A stretch of DNA of 64,000 nt, from assembly GCF_014644295.1 (NCBI RefSeq), contig NZ_BMKK01000010.1, positions 186,001 to 250,000 on the forward strand. The letters are read 5' to 3'. Shown here piece by piece: positions 1-9,378 of the stretch (positions are counted from its first letter, which is position 1; every line of letters begins with the position of its first letter). The notes below the pieces were generated by a model. It did not search any database. It was not told where the DNA came from and saw only the letters and a list, made by a program, of their open reading frames with translations. The translations under genes were made by a program, and so were the position numbers. The DNA is from Emticicia aquatilis (GTDB lineage Bacteria > Bacteroidota > Bacteroidia > Cytophagales > Spirosomataceae).

Positions 1-1
1 A

Positions 2-1090
2 AAAAATGTTGAAGGTATCGACCAAAAGAATCGTGTGGTATATTTCTACGCTCGTGGTATCGAAAGCACCGCTCGCTTCGACCTCTACAAAGTTGGTTTT
101 GATGGAAAAGGATTAAAACGCCTCACTTTTGGTGCCTATAATAATCGTAATATCAATGCTTCGCCAAATCTTAAATATTTTATTACTACTTACTCAAACA
201 TCAATACGCCAACCAGCATGGCAATTGTTGACAACGAAGGTAAAATAGTACGTGAATTAGGTAGCATCAAAGGTGCAGAAATGGACAACTATAATTTGGC
301 TAAAACCGAACTTTTGAGAGTAAAAAGTGATGATGGCATTTATGATTTACCGATGACAATCACTTACCCGCAAAATATGGTAGCTGGAAAAAAATATCCT
401 GTTTTGGTAAGCATTTACGGTGGCCCAGATGCTGGTACAGTTTATGACCAATGGACTTGGTCGGCTCGCCAACAATGGTACGCTAAAGAAGGAATCATTC
501 AGGTAGCACTCGACCACCGTGCCAGTGGACATTTCGGTAAAGAAGGTGTGGCATATATGCACCGTAATTTAGGTTACTGGGAAATGAAAGACTATAAAAC
601 GCTCGTTAAATCATTGATAGACAAAGGAATAGCTGACCCAACAAAAATCTGTATCACAGGTTTTAGTTACGGTGGTTATATGAGTTGCTATGCCTTGACT
701 TACGGAAGCGATGTATTTACCCACGGAATGGCGGGCGGAAGCGTTGTAGATTGGAGTTTGTACGACAGTGCCTACACCGAAAGATACATGGATACACCAG
801 CCGAAAATCCTGAAGGTTATAAATCTGCCAATGTTCTGACTCACACGAGCAAACTAAAAGGTGTGTTACAAATCGTACACGGAACGATGGACGATAACGT
901 TCACATGCAAAATAGTATTCAGTTAATCAGTAAATTACAAGATGAAAAGAAGAACTTCGAGTTTATGCTTTACCCGAATGGCCGTCACGGTTGGGGAGGA
1001 AATAAAGGAGTTCACTTCGATAATCTAAAAACGCAGTTTATCTACAAACATTTATTAGAAAAACCGATTCCAGAGGGACTTCTTAAATAA
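2..1090 (+). CDS. Dipeptidyl peptidase IV (S9B family), 3' part
   Basis: Serine exopeptidase that releases N-terminal Xaa-Pro dipeptides, normally periplasmic in this phylum. The reading frame is open from base 2, so the gene begins outside the window and only the end of the beta-propeller (YFYARGIES, RLTFG) and the whole alpha/beta-hydrolase domain are present. The nucleophile lies in GFSYGG (Ser codon at 665), the acid in the MDDNVH segment near 887-904, and the histidine in NGRHGW near 980-1000; all three fit DPP IV. It ends just before a strong two-way terminator shared with the convergent collagen-like gene. Identity as S9B rather than S9C rests on the DDNVH and Y-G-G-P-D motifs. I see no damage in the part present. 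Confidence 0.93.
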   Translation, partial: KNVEGIDQKNRVVYFYARGIESTARFDLYKVGFDGKGLKRLTFGAYNNRNINASPNLKYFITTYSNINTPTSMAIVDNEGKIVRELGSIKGAEMDNYNLAKTELLRVKSDDGIYDLPMTITYPQNMVAGKKYPVLVSIYGGPDAGTVYDQWTWSARQQWYAKEGIIQVALDHRASGHFGKEGVAYMHRNLGYWEMKDYKTLVKSLIDKGIADPTKICITGFSYGGYMSCYALTYGSDVFTHGMAGGSVVDWSLYDSAYTERYMDTPAENPEGYKSANVLTHTSKLKGVLQIVHGTMDDNVHMQNSIQLISKLQDEKKNFEFMLYPNGRHGWGGNKGVHFDNLKTQFIYKHLLEKPIPEGLLK

Positions 1091-1100
1091 TTTTAAATTA

Positions 1101-1132
1101 AAGAGTTCTGAGCAAAACCACTCAGAACTCTT
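1101..1132. terminator. Bidirectional intrinsic terminator
   Basis: A perfect 12-bp stem (aagagttctgag at 1101-1112, its complement at 1121-1132) with an 8-nt loop lies between the stops of two convergent genes. A-rich and T-rich flanks on both sides let it work for both strands. Confidence 0.85.
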
Positions 1133-1135
1133 TTG

Positions 1136-2500
1136 TTAGAAAAAGAGGTTTGCTGGTGTAGAGGTTACAGTAGTAACTGATTTACCAACCGAACCCGCAG
1201 TAGCTGTGTAACTAACACTAAAAATAGTTCCACTTGCCTGTCCCCCATTACCACCACAGGCACCACCACCTCCTCCACCTGTAAGACCACTTGCAGTATT
1301 ACCAGAAGTAATGCCAGCTGAGCCACCATTAACATTAATTGTTCCAGTGACCGTAGGGCTTGCTGGTGCTATTAAACGAGCAATTCCTCCGCCACCGCCA
1401 CCACCGCCACCTTCTGCACTACCACCATTACCATCAAATCCATCCGCACCATTCCCACCTTTAGCATTAATGTTACCGCTGATAGTAATTGAGGTATTTG
1501 AAGCCAATACTACTACTCCACCAGCTCCACCACCTCCACCAACAATTCCTTGCAATGCTGTCTGGGAATTGACAGAATTATTTCCATTTGCATTAATAAC
1601 CCCTGTTGTTCCTATAGTAATACTTCCCAATGCTACTATTCGTAGTTGTCCACCACCTTCTCCACCCGTATTAAGAACATTTCTATAACCTGCTCCACCT
1701 CCCACTAATGATGTAGAAGTTTGTATTAATGCGGCTTGTAGCACACCCAGTCCAACACCACCTATGACTGAACCGGGAGCACTCAATGAGATACCTGGGT
1801 GAGGACTTACATTACTATTTGTTGCTCCTGTTCCTACTATAATTGTCCCATTTATTATAACATTACCTGTACATCTAATTATTGTTCCACTTGGCACTGC
1901 AAAAATAGCACCCGAGTTCACAGTGAAACTTGAATATTGAAGACTGCTTGTGGGGGGAGATGAACTCCAATCGGTATTACTTGAAATTGTTAAAGCCCCA
2001 GCAGACCCATCTCCATATATACCAGAAGACCCAGCTGGTCCTTGTGGGCCAGTTGCACCTTGCGGACCCTGTGGGCCAGTTGCACCTTGTGGACCTTGTG
2101 GTCCAACCGCACCTTGTGGACCTTGAAGACCAACTGCCCCTTGTGGACCTTGTGGTCCAACCGCACCTTGCGGACCTTGTGGTCCAACCGCACCTTGCGG
2201 ACCTTGAGGACCAACTGCCCCTTGTGGACCTTGTGGTCCAACTGCTCCCAATAAAATCCATGATGTTCCATTATAATAATGGAAACCAGCTACTCCATCT
2301 GTTTGATAAATTAATAATCCATTAGCTGGGCTACTTATTGCAGTCTTTTGCGTTTCATTCATTCGAGGAACGAGCATTCCTTTAGAAGTTGAAGCAACAT
2401 CAAGAGCAGCAGAGGGTTCTACAGCATTAACTCGGGCATTTTGAGCATGAATCACCTTCAAGATGATAATAAAACTTAGTGTAAGTATAAGCTTCTTCAT
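1136..2500 (-). CDS. Secreted collagen-like, glycine-rich surface protein
   Basis: Predicted secreted protein of 454 residues. I place the start at 2500, where [20 protein letters not shown] gives a signal peptide; the frame stays open 77 codons further upstream but that part overlaps the end of the neighbouring gene and looks non-coding. After the signal comes a segment (about residues 21-85: [30 protein letters not shown]) commonly seen at the head of Bacteroidota repeat proteins. Residues 88-157 are collagen-like Gly-Pro-Gln triplets in 9-residue units. The remainder is a glycine-rich, beta-helix-like region with TGTINVNGG and ANTSITISG type repeats. It is likely a surface or fibre-forming protein; no enzymatic motif is visible and the exact role is unknown. 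Confidence 0.8.
   Translation of the reverse strand: MKKLILTLSFIIILKVIHAQNARVNAVEPSAALDVASTSKGMLVPRMNETQKTAISSPANGLLIYQTDGVAGFHYYNGTSWILLGAVGPQGPQGAVGPQGPQGAVGPQGPQGAVGPQGPQGAVGLQGPQGAVGPQGPQGATGPQGPQGATGPQGPAGSSGIYGDGSAGALTISSNTDWSSSPPTSSLQYSSFTVNSGAIFAVPSGTIIRCTGNVIINGTIIVGTGATNSNVSPHPGISLSAPGSVIGGVGLGVLQAALIQTSTSLVGGGAGYRNVLNTGGEGGGQLRIVALGSITIGTTGVINANGNNSVNSQTALQGIVGGGGGAGGVVVLASNTSITISGNINAKGGNGADGFDGNGGSAEGGGGGGGGGIARLIAPASPTVTGTINVNGGSAGITSGNTASGLTGGGGGGACGGNGGQASGTIFSVSYTATAGSVGKSVTTVTSTPANLFF
2030..2239 (-). repeat. 27-bp coding tandem repeats (collagen-like units)
   Basis: Seven 27-bp units plus a partial one encode GPQGPQGAV or close variants (one GLQ, two ending in AT). Units are nearly identical at DNA level, so copy number may change by slippage. 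The repeats are in frame and have no spacers, so this is not a CRISPR array. Confidence 0.9.
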
Positions 2501-2721
2501 TTTTAAACTATTTAAATTAATTTTATGGCTTTTGATTAAATTCTTATATGCTATCGTTAAAAGACCTTTCAAATTTTTAGCGTAGTTTTCTAACAATATT
2601 TCTGAAACCAAATATAACAATGACGATTTAGAATTTACAAATAAAAAACTTTCTGTAACAAGTATCATATTAAAGATACTGACCAATAACCTTCTAATCA
2701 GTTCACTAAGGGAATAACTAA

Positions 2722-4383
2722 TTACTCCCAAATTACTGCTTCTGACTTATTATACCAGCTATCAACTTTTGGGGCAAATTCTTTTTCTATAATATTTCGC
2801 TTGATTTTAAGCGTAGGCGTCATTTTATTGTTTTCTACCGTCCACGGTTCACGCAAAACTACCAATCTTTGTACACGCTCGTAGCTTTTTAGTTTTGGAT
2901 TTAAATCTTTCAATGTTGTTTCCAAACTTTCTTTAACTACCTGTTTATCAGTCGCTTTTCCTAAATCAGACAATACTAATAAACCAATCGGTTGTGGTAA
3001 ATTGTTTCCAACTACGCAAATTTGTTCGATGAAATTATTGTCGGCAAAACCAAATTCGATTTGTGCTGGAGCAACGTATTCTCCTTTCGAGGTTTTGTAC
3101 ATTTCTTTTACACGCCCCGTGATTTTTAGATAGTTTTCAGCATCTAATTCTCCCACATCGCCCGTGTGAATCCAATTATCAGTATCAATTGTTTCGGCTG
3201 TCAGAGCGGGTTCTTTATAATATCCATCCATGTTCCAGTTTGAACGAGTCAGGATTTCGCCCGAACCTTCGGCAATTTTCACTTCCATCCCTGGGTAAAT
3301 TTTACCGACCGTTCCATCTTTCACCTTTTCTTTCGGCATCATACATACCGCTCCGACGTTTTCGGTCATGCCATAGGCTTCTTGAATAATTATACCCAGT
3401 TTTCTAAACCAAACAATCAAACTATTGGGCATCGGTGCTGCACCAGTCAGAATTATCACTGCTTTATCTAAACCCAATCCTTTTCTGATTTTTTTCTTTA
3501 CAATTCCATTCAAAATTGGGATTTTTAATAAAGTATTAAGTTTCTTTTCGGGCATTTTCCCCAAAATTCCTAACTGAAACTTTGTCCAAATCCGAGGAAC
3601 CGCCAAGAAATGCGTTGGTTCGGCAGCAGCCAAATTTTTAGCAAAACTATCAAGCGTTTCGGCAAAATAAATGGTAGCCCCCATCGTGATAGCCGCTGCC
3701 TCTATAATATTTCTCTCGGCAATATGGCAGAGTGGCAAGTAAGAAAAAAAGCGAGCATTTTCGGTGTGAAGTCTGGCAATATCACGAGTATGAAAAATCA
3801 CACTTGCCATTGCACCATATTTCAACATTACGCCTTTTGGATTTCCAGTCGTGCCAGATGTATAAATTATCGTAAAAATATCAGCTAAGTTCGGCACATA
3901 GTTTTCAGTCATTGGTGCGTGATTAGCCAAAATATCATTCCATTGTACGTGCGAAGCATCGGGATTGTAAGTAGGAAACGAAATACATTTCACATTAGCA
4001 GGAATACCCGATTTCATTCCTGCCCAATCATCCAATTTCCCAACAAAAAGCACCTCACAACCGCTATGCGTAAGCACTTGATTAATCTGAGCATCGGTCA
4101 AAGTAGCATAAAAAGGCACCGAAATATGCCCCGACATCATGATTGCAAAGTCAGCAATCAGCCATTCTGCACAGTTTTTTGAAACCAAACCTATATTGCT
4201 TTTCGGCGGAAGATTCAGCGATTTTAGATAAGTAGCCAAACTACGTGCTTGTTGGCCAGCTTCTTTGAAAGTGTAATCAACAAAATCATCACCGAAGGGT
4301 TGACGCAAGTAAATTTTATCAGGAGTTGTTGCTTCCCAATGATAAAAATAGTCTAATAGGGTTTTGTTAGGTAAAATTTCCAT
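2722..4383 (-). CDS. Long-chain acyl-CoA synthetase (AMP-forming)
   Basis: Activates fatty acids to acyl-CoA through an acyl-adenylate, at the cytoplasmic face of the membrane. The 553-residue protein has the ANL-family P-loop [11 protein letters not shown] (about residues 174-184), the GAAPMP segment, the YGMTEN motif, the [11 protein letters not shown] aspartate motif and a C-terminal lysine region ([10 protein letters not shown]). Length is a little shorter than typical FadD (about 560-600) but close to the FAA1/LACS group found in this phylum. It stands alone; the gene upstream is divergent. Exact chain-length preference cannot be read from the sequence. Confidence 0.93.
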   Translation of the reverse strand: MEILPNKTLLDYFYHWEATTPDKIYLRQPFGDDFVDYTFKEAGQQARSLATYLKSLNLPPKSNIGLVSKNCAEWLIADFAIMMSGHISVPFYATLTDAQINQVLTHSGCEVLFVGKLDDWAGMKSGIPANVKCISFPTYNPDASHVQWNDILANHAPMTENYVPNLADIFTIIYTSGTTGNPKGVMLKYGAMASVIFHTRDIARLHTENARFFSYLPLCHIAERNIIEAAAITMGATIYFAETLDSFAKNLAAAEPTHFLAVPRIWTKFQLGILGKMPEKKLNTLLKIPILNGIVKKKIRKGLGLDKAVIILTGAAPMPNSLIVWFRKLGIIIQEAYGMTENVGAVCMMPKEKVKDGTVGKIYPGMEVKIAEGSGEILTRSNWNMDGYYKEPALTAETIDTDNWIHTGDVGELDAENYLKITGRVKEMYKTSKGEYVAPAQIEFGFADNNFIEQICVVGNNLPQPIGLLVLSDLGKATDKQVVKESLETTLKDLNPKLKSYERVQRLVVLREPWTVENNKMTPTLKIKRNIIEKEFAPKVDSWYNKSEAVIWE

Positions 4384-4502
4384 AGGTATATTAACAGGTT
4401 ATGTTCTATTCACAAATTTGCACAAAATAATGAAACAATTTAAAATTTTCAAGAAAAAGATATTAGATTTGGCTTATAAAATTTAGAAAAAATCTTCATC
4501 AC

Positions 4503-5462
4503 ATGAAACTGCTCTTTAAGACCTTAAAATACTTTTTTGTATTTATTCTAATTGCTATCGTTGGACTTACGGCATTATATTGGAAAAGTGATATTCCGCT
4601 CTCAACACTTAAAGAAAAATATACCACCGCTGACTCAAAATTTATCGAAGTTGATGGAATGTCGGTGCATTATCGTATAGAAGGTTTAGCAACGGATAGC
4701 ATTCCGTTAGTTCTTCTGCACGGAACGGGTGCGAGCTTACACACATGGGATGGTTGGGTAAACGCTCTAAAAACCGAACGAAAGATTATCAGACTCGATT
4801 TACCTGCTTATGGTCTAACTGGCCCAAATCCAACGAGCGATTACTCACAAGAATTTTATGCAACTTTCATCAATGATTTTCTGACAAAACTTGGAGTAAA
4901 ACAGTGTATCATTGCAGGAAATTCTCTCGGAGGCTCAATTGCGTGGAATTTTGCGGTGAAATATCCTGAAAAAATTTCAAAAATGATTTTAGTTGATGCG
5001 GGCGGATACACCATGAAGTCAAAATCGGTGCCGATTGCTTTTCGAGTAGCAGGTTGGCCAGTTGTAAAAAACTTGTTTAAATACGTTACACCTCGCTCAA
5101 TTGTGCAGAAAAGTGTAGAAAATGTTTATGCCGATAAAAGCAAAGTAAGCGATGATTTGGTTGACCGTTATTTTGAATTATCGCTCCGAGAAGGTAATCG
5201 TCAAGCATTTATTGATAGGATGTCTGAGTTTAGAAATAAAGGGATTATTAACGACAAAACTGCCAAAATCAAAGACTTAGCAATGCCTACACTCATTATT
5301 TGGGGCGATAAAGATTTACTAATTCCGCTTGAAGTTGGCGAAAAATTTCATGCAGATTTACCTAATGATACTTTGGTAGTTTTCAAAAATTTAGGACATA
5401 CGCCAATGGAAGAAGATGCAGAGAAAACGGTGGCTGTTGTGAAAGAATTCTTGAAGAAATAA
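4503..5462 (+). CDS. Membrane-anchored alpha/beta-fold hydrolase
   Basis: A 319-residue hydrolase with an N-terminal hydrophobic segment (about residues 8-27) that probably anchors or exports it. The oxyanion motif LLHGTG (71-76), nucleophile elbow GNSLGG (Ser141), acid in WGDKD (Asp269) and LGHTPMEED histidine (His299) make a complete triad. This resembles haloperoxidase/esterase-type family members; the substrate is unknown. It is divergent from the acyl-CoA synthetase with about 120 bp between starts, which could suggest linked lipid metabolism, but that is only inference. Confidence 0.88.
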   Translation: MKLLFKTLKYFFVFILIAIVGLTALYWKSDIPLSTLKEKYTTADSKFIEVDGMSVHYRIEGLATDSIPLVLLHGTGASLHTWDGWVNALKTERKIIRLDLPAYGLTGPNPTSDYSQEFYATFINDFLTKLGVKQCIIAGNSLGGSIAWNFAVKYPEKISKMILVDAGGYTMKSKSVPIAFRVAGWPVVKNLFKYVTPRSIVQKSVENVYADKSKVSDDLVDRYFELSLREGNRQAFIDRMSEFRNKGIINDKTAKIKDLAMPTLIIWGDKDLLIPLEVGEKFHADLPNDTLVVFKNLGHTPMEEDAEKTVAVVKEFLKK

Positions 5463-5477
5463 GAAAAGCACCTCATA

Positions 5478-5521
5478 AAAGTTCCGTATCACACCTAAAT
5501 TGGCATGACACGGAGTTTTTA
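5478..5521. terminator. Imperfect hairpin between convergent genes
   Basis: Arms of about 19 nt (5478-5496 and 5503-5521) pair with three or four wobble or mismatch positions around a short loop, flanked by A-rich and T-rich ends. The position between two convergent stops fits a shared terminator. Confidence 0.6.
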
Positions 5522-5525
5522 TGAC

Positions 5526-6773
5526 TTACGAACGCTGTTCCCAAATCTGCACTAAATTAATAATCACTTGGGTAGCTTTTTCCATATCTTGCACCGACAC
5601 CCATTCGAGTTTTGAATGAAAAGCGTGTTCGCCCGCAAAAATATTCGGACAAGGCAAACCCATAAATGATAACCGTGAACCATCAGTTCCACCTCTAATA
5701 CTACGTTTTTCAGCCTTCAAACCTGCTTGTTCGATTGCCTCCAAAGCAAAGTCAACTACCTGCGGATAATTCACCAAAACTTCTTTCATGTTGCGGTATT
5801 GTTCAATTACTTTAAAATCAACCCTTGAGTTTGGATAATTTACAAGTACCTGATTAACAATGTTTTGCAAGAAACTTTCTTTTTCATACAGCCCAGCCAC
5901 CGTAAAATCACGGATAATAAAATCAAGTTTTACTGCTTCTTGAATCCCCGAAATTTGAGTTGGATGAATGAAACCTTCCATGCCTTCGGTCGTTTCAGGA
6001 GAAAGTGTGTCTTTGGGTAAAGCTGCCAAAATATCACCCGCTATCTTCATGGCATTTTCGAGTTTTCCTTTTGCAAAACCAGGGTGTGTACTTATACCAT
6101 GAATAGTGAGGCTCACAGCATCAGCCGAAAAAGTTTCATCTTCGAGTGTGCCAAGACTTTCTCCATCCATTGTGTAACCAAAATCAGCACCGAGTTTCTT
6201 TAAATCTACTTTTTCTGTACCACGACCCACTTCTTCATCGGGCGTAAACAATATTTTTACTGTTCCGTGTTTCACATCGGGGTTCTGCATCAAGTATTCG
6301 GCCGCTGCCATAATTTCGGCAACTCCAGCTTTATTATCTGCCCCCAATAAAGTTGTGCCGCTTGCAGTGATGATATCGTTACCGATTTGCTCTTTCAAAT
6401 CGGGGTGTTCGGCAACTTTAATTACTTGAGTAGAATCATCAGGTAAAACAATATCTGTTCCGTCCCAATTAAAATGAATGAGGGGCTTCACTCCTGCCCC
6501 ACTACAATCAGGCGAGGTATCTACGTGTGAGCAGAAACAAATTGTTGGTACATGCTTCTCGGTGTTGCTCGGAATCGTGGCATAGACATAGCCCCATTCA
6601 TCGAGATGAGCATCAGTAATACCTAAATCTAATAGCTCTTGCACCAACAATCGACTCAAATCTTTCTGCTTCTCAGTCGATGGATTCGATGGTGAATTTG
6701 GGTCAGATTGTGTATCAATTTGTACGTATTTCAAGAAACGTGTACTTGCACTAAACATCTGATATTTCTTCAT
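5526..6773 (-). CDS. pepT: Peptidase T (tripeptidase, M20B)
   Basis: Dizinc aminopeptidase that splits tripeptides in the cytoplasm. The N-terminal FLKYVQIDTQSDP is the family hallmark; SHVDTSPD carries the first zinc ligands, LLGADNKAG the bridging aspartate and FTPDEEVGRG the catalytic Glu pair. The C-terminal IRGGTDGSRLSFMGLPCPNIFAGEHAFHSKLEW supplies the last histidine. Length (415) matches the family. I prefer the start at 6773 (MKKYQMF), matching known PepT N-termini; an in-frame ATG at 6788 overlaps the upstream stop by 8 nt and would add five residues. The overlap or near-overlap suggests translation coupled to the upstream MazG-like gene. Confidence 0.93.
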   Translation of the reverse strand: MKKYQMFSASTRFLKYVQIDTQSDPNSPSNPSTEKQKDLSRLLVQELLDLGITDAHLDEWGYVYATIPSNTEKHVPTICFCSHVDTSPDCSGAGVKPLIHFNWDGTDIVLPDDSTQVIKVAEHPDLKEQIGNDIITASGTTLLGADNKAGVAEIMAAAEYLMQNPDVKHGTVKILFTPDEEVGRGTEKVDLKKLGADFGYTMDGESLGTLEDETFSADAVSLTIHGISTHPGFAKGKLENAMKIAGDILAALPKDTLSPETTEGMEGFIHPTQISGIQEAVKLDFIIRDFTVAGLYEKESFLQNIVNQVLVNYPNSRVDFKVIEQYRNMKEVLVNYPQVVDFALEAIEQAGLKAEKRSIRGGTDGSRLSFMGLPCPNIFAGEHAFHSKLEWVSVQDMEKATQVIINLVQIWEQRS

Positions 6774-6780
6774 AATAATT

Positions 6781-7248
6781 TCAAGCATTTACGATTGAGG
6801 CTAAATCTGCTGGCGAATAATTGATGTTTTTCAAGGTCTTGTCATCACCTTTTCTATACACCAAAAACTTACCTTCTATTTCCTTATAATAAGACTCCGT
6901 TCCTTTCTCTGCGTAGTGCTTCATGGTAGCCTCTGCTTCCTCAACAGTATCGCAAGCTTTACTCATATTCGAGCGTTGAACTTCGTCGAATATTGTTCTG
7001 AATTTTTCGCCCAAGCCAAACTCCAAAATTGCCCCAGCCAATACATACTGAATATCGGCCAAAGCATCGGCTACTTCTACAATATTATTATCGTTGATTG
7101 CCTCTTGCAGTTCTTTCAATTCTTCGGCTATGAGCGAAACCCGAAGGTCGCAACGTTGCTTTGATGGAATCTGTGGTGTATCTAAAATTGGGTGTTTAAA
7201 TGTGCGATGAAACTCGGCTACTTGGTTAAGGCAATCTAAATTTTGCAT
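6781..7248 (-). CDS. MazG-like nucleotide pyrophosphohydrolase
   Basis: All-alpha NTP pyrophosphatase-type protein of 155 residues. The metal-binding helices are visible: EELKELQEA (E-x-x-E pattern, about residues 42-50) followed by EVADALADIQYV (D-x-x-D pattern, about 58-69). The F-H-x-x-x-x-H-P start and KYRKGDDKTLK tail are typical of the small Bacteroidota/phage-type members. It may clean up non-canonical or phosphoribosyl nucleotides; the substrate is not determinable. It is directly upstream of pepT in the same direction. Confidence 0.85.
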   Translation of the reverse strand: MQNLDCLNQVAEFHRTFKHPILDTPQIPSKQRCDLRVSLIAEELKELQEAINDNNIVEVADALADIQYVLAGAILEFGLGEKFRTIFDEVQRSNMSKACDTVEEAEATMKHYAEKGTESYYKEIEGKFLVYRKGDDKTLKNINYSPADLASIVNA

Positions 7249-7477
7249 GATGTTTTAAGAATCTATTATTTGGTAATTATTTGTATTTTTAAATGATTTT
7301 TCAGAAAAATATACTTATTTCCGTACGAAATCCCTTTAGATAAATATTACAATACACTTTTTGACGAAAAAATTTTTGCCGTAAAATAAATAAAGCGATA
7401 TTAGCGTTTGCAAAGTTGAACAAATTTCAATAATATTGCTACGTAACTGAAGCCAAAAAATCAAAACCCATCAAATC

Positions 7478-8086
7478 ATGAACAAATTTTATAGAGTTCT
7501 TTCAGTAGTATCATTGACATTATCTGTTGCTTTTTGGTCATGCAGAGGCGACCAAGGTCCTCAAGGCCCAGCGGGTGCTCAAGGCCCTGCAGGTCAAAAT
7601 GGTACTAACGGTACTAATGGTACTAACGGTACTAATGGAAAAGACGGTAACGCTAATGTAAAAGGTACAGAGGTTACTGTTAAAGTAGCAGACTGGAAAA
7701 CAGTTGACGCTGCCGGTATTGGCACTGGAGCTACTGGTAAAACAGGTGCTTATTCGGTAACTGACGCTAACGTAAAGGCAACAATGTTTGTTATTGCTTT
7801 CGTTAAAGTTGGTACTCAATTTGTAGCTTTACCACGTGTAATCATCAAAGAAACTGACGGTGCAACTGAGCAAGTAAACTTTGGCTATGAAACTGGCAAA
7901 GTAACGTTCTATTACAGTTCACAAACTGCAGCTATCGGTGGCATTAAAACTTATGCTCCGCAAACAGACCTTACTTTCTCTTACGTAACAGTTGAGAAAA
8001 CAGTTGGTCAAGCTATGCAGAACGAAGGTGTAAACCTTAGAAGCCGTGACGCTGTAATGACTTACTTACAAGAACACAAGTATTAA
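7478..8086 (+). CDS. Lipoprotein with short collagen-like stretch
   Basis: A 202-residue lipoprotein: the signal peptide ends in the lipobox AFWSC, so Cys22 would be lipidated. Directly after it come collagen-like triplets (GDQGPQGPAGAQGPAGQ) and then a GTN repeat. The C-terminal 130 residues (VKGTEVTVKVADWK onward) have no enzyme motif that I recognise and read as a beta-rich extracellular domain. The combination of lipobox, collagen-like stalk and distal domain suggests a surface stalk protein. It has its own terminator and is flanked by unrelated genes. Confidence 0.8.
   Translation: MNKFYRVLSVVSLTLSVAFWSCRGDQGPQGPAGAQGPAGQNGTNGTNGTNGTNGKDGNANVKGTEVTVKVADWKTVDAAGIGTGATGKTGAYSVTDANVKATMFVIAFVKVGTQFVALPRVIIKETDGATEQVNFGYETGKVTFYYSSQTAAIGGIKTYAPQTDLTFSYVTVEKTVGQAMQNEGVNLRSRDAVMTYLQEHKY
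7601..7638 (+). repeat. Coding 9-bp repeats (Gly-Thr-Asn)
   Basis: Four near-identical 9-bp units (ggtactaac or ggtactaat) encode the GTN triplet run in the lipoprotein stalk. They are a slippage-prone stretch, always in frame. Confidence 0.8.
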
Positions 8087-8122
8087 TCGTTAACTACACA
8101 ATAAGAGTAAGTTACGAAGCAA

Positions 8123-8152
8123 AAAAAAGCCTTCCATTTGGGAGGCTTTTTT
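8123..8152 (+). terminator. Intrinsic terminator after collagen-like lipoprotein
   Basis: Stem gccttcc/gggaggc with a four-base loop, extended by A/T pairs, followed by a run of T. It ends the single-gene unit before it. Confidence 0.88.
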
Positions 8153-8191
8153 GCATTTTATTCGTTAATATAGAAACAGCTCTTCGATTTC

Positions 8192-9301
8192 ATGAAACAA
8201 CTTTTTTGGATTTTACTTTTTTGGTGCTTTTCAGCTTCATCTTTTGCACAACTATTGAACGACAATGAATCTAAACAACTGATTATTAAAGGTTTAGACA
8301 AACTCTACAATTACGAATTTAAAGAAGCTGACGCTTATTTTCAAAGCGTTAAAGCTAAATATCCCAAACACCCCGTTACGCCCCTACTCAGTGCTTTACA
8401 AGTACAATGGCTAAATTTGCCTATTGAGCAAAACCCAAAGGCATTGGGTCAGTATCTTGCATTGCTCGAAAAATGCCAATTATCGGCCGAAACTCTCCTT
8501 CAAGACCCAAGCAAAAAAGCGGAAGCTATTTTCTTTTTGGTAGCCTCTCATGGATACATTGCCTTGGTTCTTAATTATAAAAAAGAACAAGTAAAAGCAG
8601 CCAACGAAGCCCGAAAAGCCTATGGGTATCTTAAAGATGGCAAACAATTGACCGAAAAGAACCCAGAGTTTTTGTTTACTTCGGGCTTATATAATTTTTA
8701 TCGAGTACAATATCCCGAAACACACCCAATAGTAAAACCAGTCATGCTTTTCTTTGATAATGGCAATAAAAAACTTGGTATTCAACAACTTGAGCAAGCA
8801 GTTCAGAAATCAGTTTTCTCACGTATTGAAGCTGCATTTTATTTAATGGGTGTATGTCTAAAATACGAGTCCAACTATCCAAAGGCTTTAGTTTATTCTA
8901 ATTGGCTACACGAGCGTTATCCAAACAACTTAATCTATACGATGCGGCACACCGAAAGTTTAATTATGAATGGTAAAATTGAGGATGCTCTGCCACTTAT
9001 TCAGCAATTAAAACGTACTAATGATAAAGTGTATCTTTTGGCGGGAAATTTGTTTGAAGGATTAATCAATGAAAAATTTAAGAAAAATGACAAAGCTGCC
9101 GCTGACCAATACGTTAATGTATTGAAAATGCAGCCCAACGACCGATACACCAACGATTATTACGCAATGGCTTATGCAGGTTTGGCTCGAATTTCGATAC
9201 GTTCGGGTAATACAAAACGTGCCGAAGAGTTATACCGTAGATGTTTAGAGTACGCCGAGTATAAATCGACAGTGAATGAAGCAGAAAATTTTTTAAAGTA
9301 G
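8192..9301 (+). CDS. Secreted TPR-like repeat protein
   Basis: A 369-residue protein with a clear signal peptide (MKQLFWILLFWCFSASSFAQ). The rest is helical with TPR-like pairs: GLDKLYNYEFKEADAYFQSVKAKYPKHP near 28-55 and GLARISIRSGNTKRAEELYRRCLEY near the C-terminus. It probably sits in the periplasm or on the cell surface as a protein-binding scaffold. The T9SS cargo gene follows 77 bp downstream on the same strand; a functional link is only inference. Confidence 0.78.
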   Translation: MKQLFWILLFWCFSASSFAQLLNDNESKQLIIKGLDKLYNYEFKEADAYFQSVKAKYPKHPVTPLLSALQVQWLNLPIEQNPKALGQYLALLEKCQLSAETLLQDPSKKAEAIFFLVASHGYIALVLNYKKEQVKAANEARKAYGYLKDGKQLTEKNPEFLFTSGLYNFYRVQYPETHPIVKPVMLFFDNGNKKLGIQQLEQAVQKSVFSRIEAAFYLMGVCLKYESNYPKALVYSNWLHERYPNNLIYTMRHTESLIMNGKIEDALPLIQQLKRTNDKVYLLAGNLFEGLINEKFKKNDKAAADQYVNVLKMQPNDRYTNDYYAMAYAGLARISIRSGNTKRAEELYRRCLEYAEYKSTVNEAENFLK

Positions 9302-9378
9302 TTTTTCTACTTTAAATTTATTCTATAATTGATGCCCAACCGAACCTTTTACTGAATGAGTACCTAATTTTCTTTCAC

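Noticed and set aside
1311-1688. Plus-strand proline-rich open frame
   Set aside because: It is the antisense of the glycine-rich region; the minus-strand frame has a signal peptide and domain structure.
2030-2239. 27-bp tandem repeats as a CRISPR array
   Set aside because: Units abut without spacers and are in frame with a collagen-like coding sequence.
1930-2325. Open frames on both strands across the collagen repeats
   Set aside because: The 27-bp period keeps several frames open; none has a signal or start context of its own.
2501-2731. 77-codon N-terminal extension of the collagen-like protein
   Set aside because: Overlaps the end of the acyl-CoA synthetase gene and lacks the signal peptide that starts at 2500.
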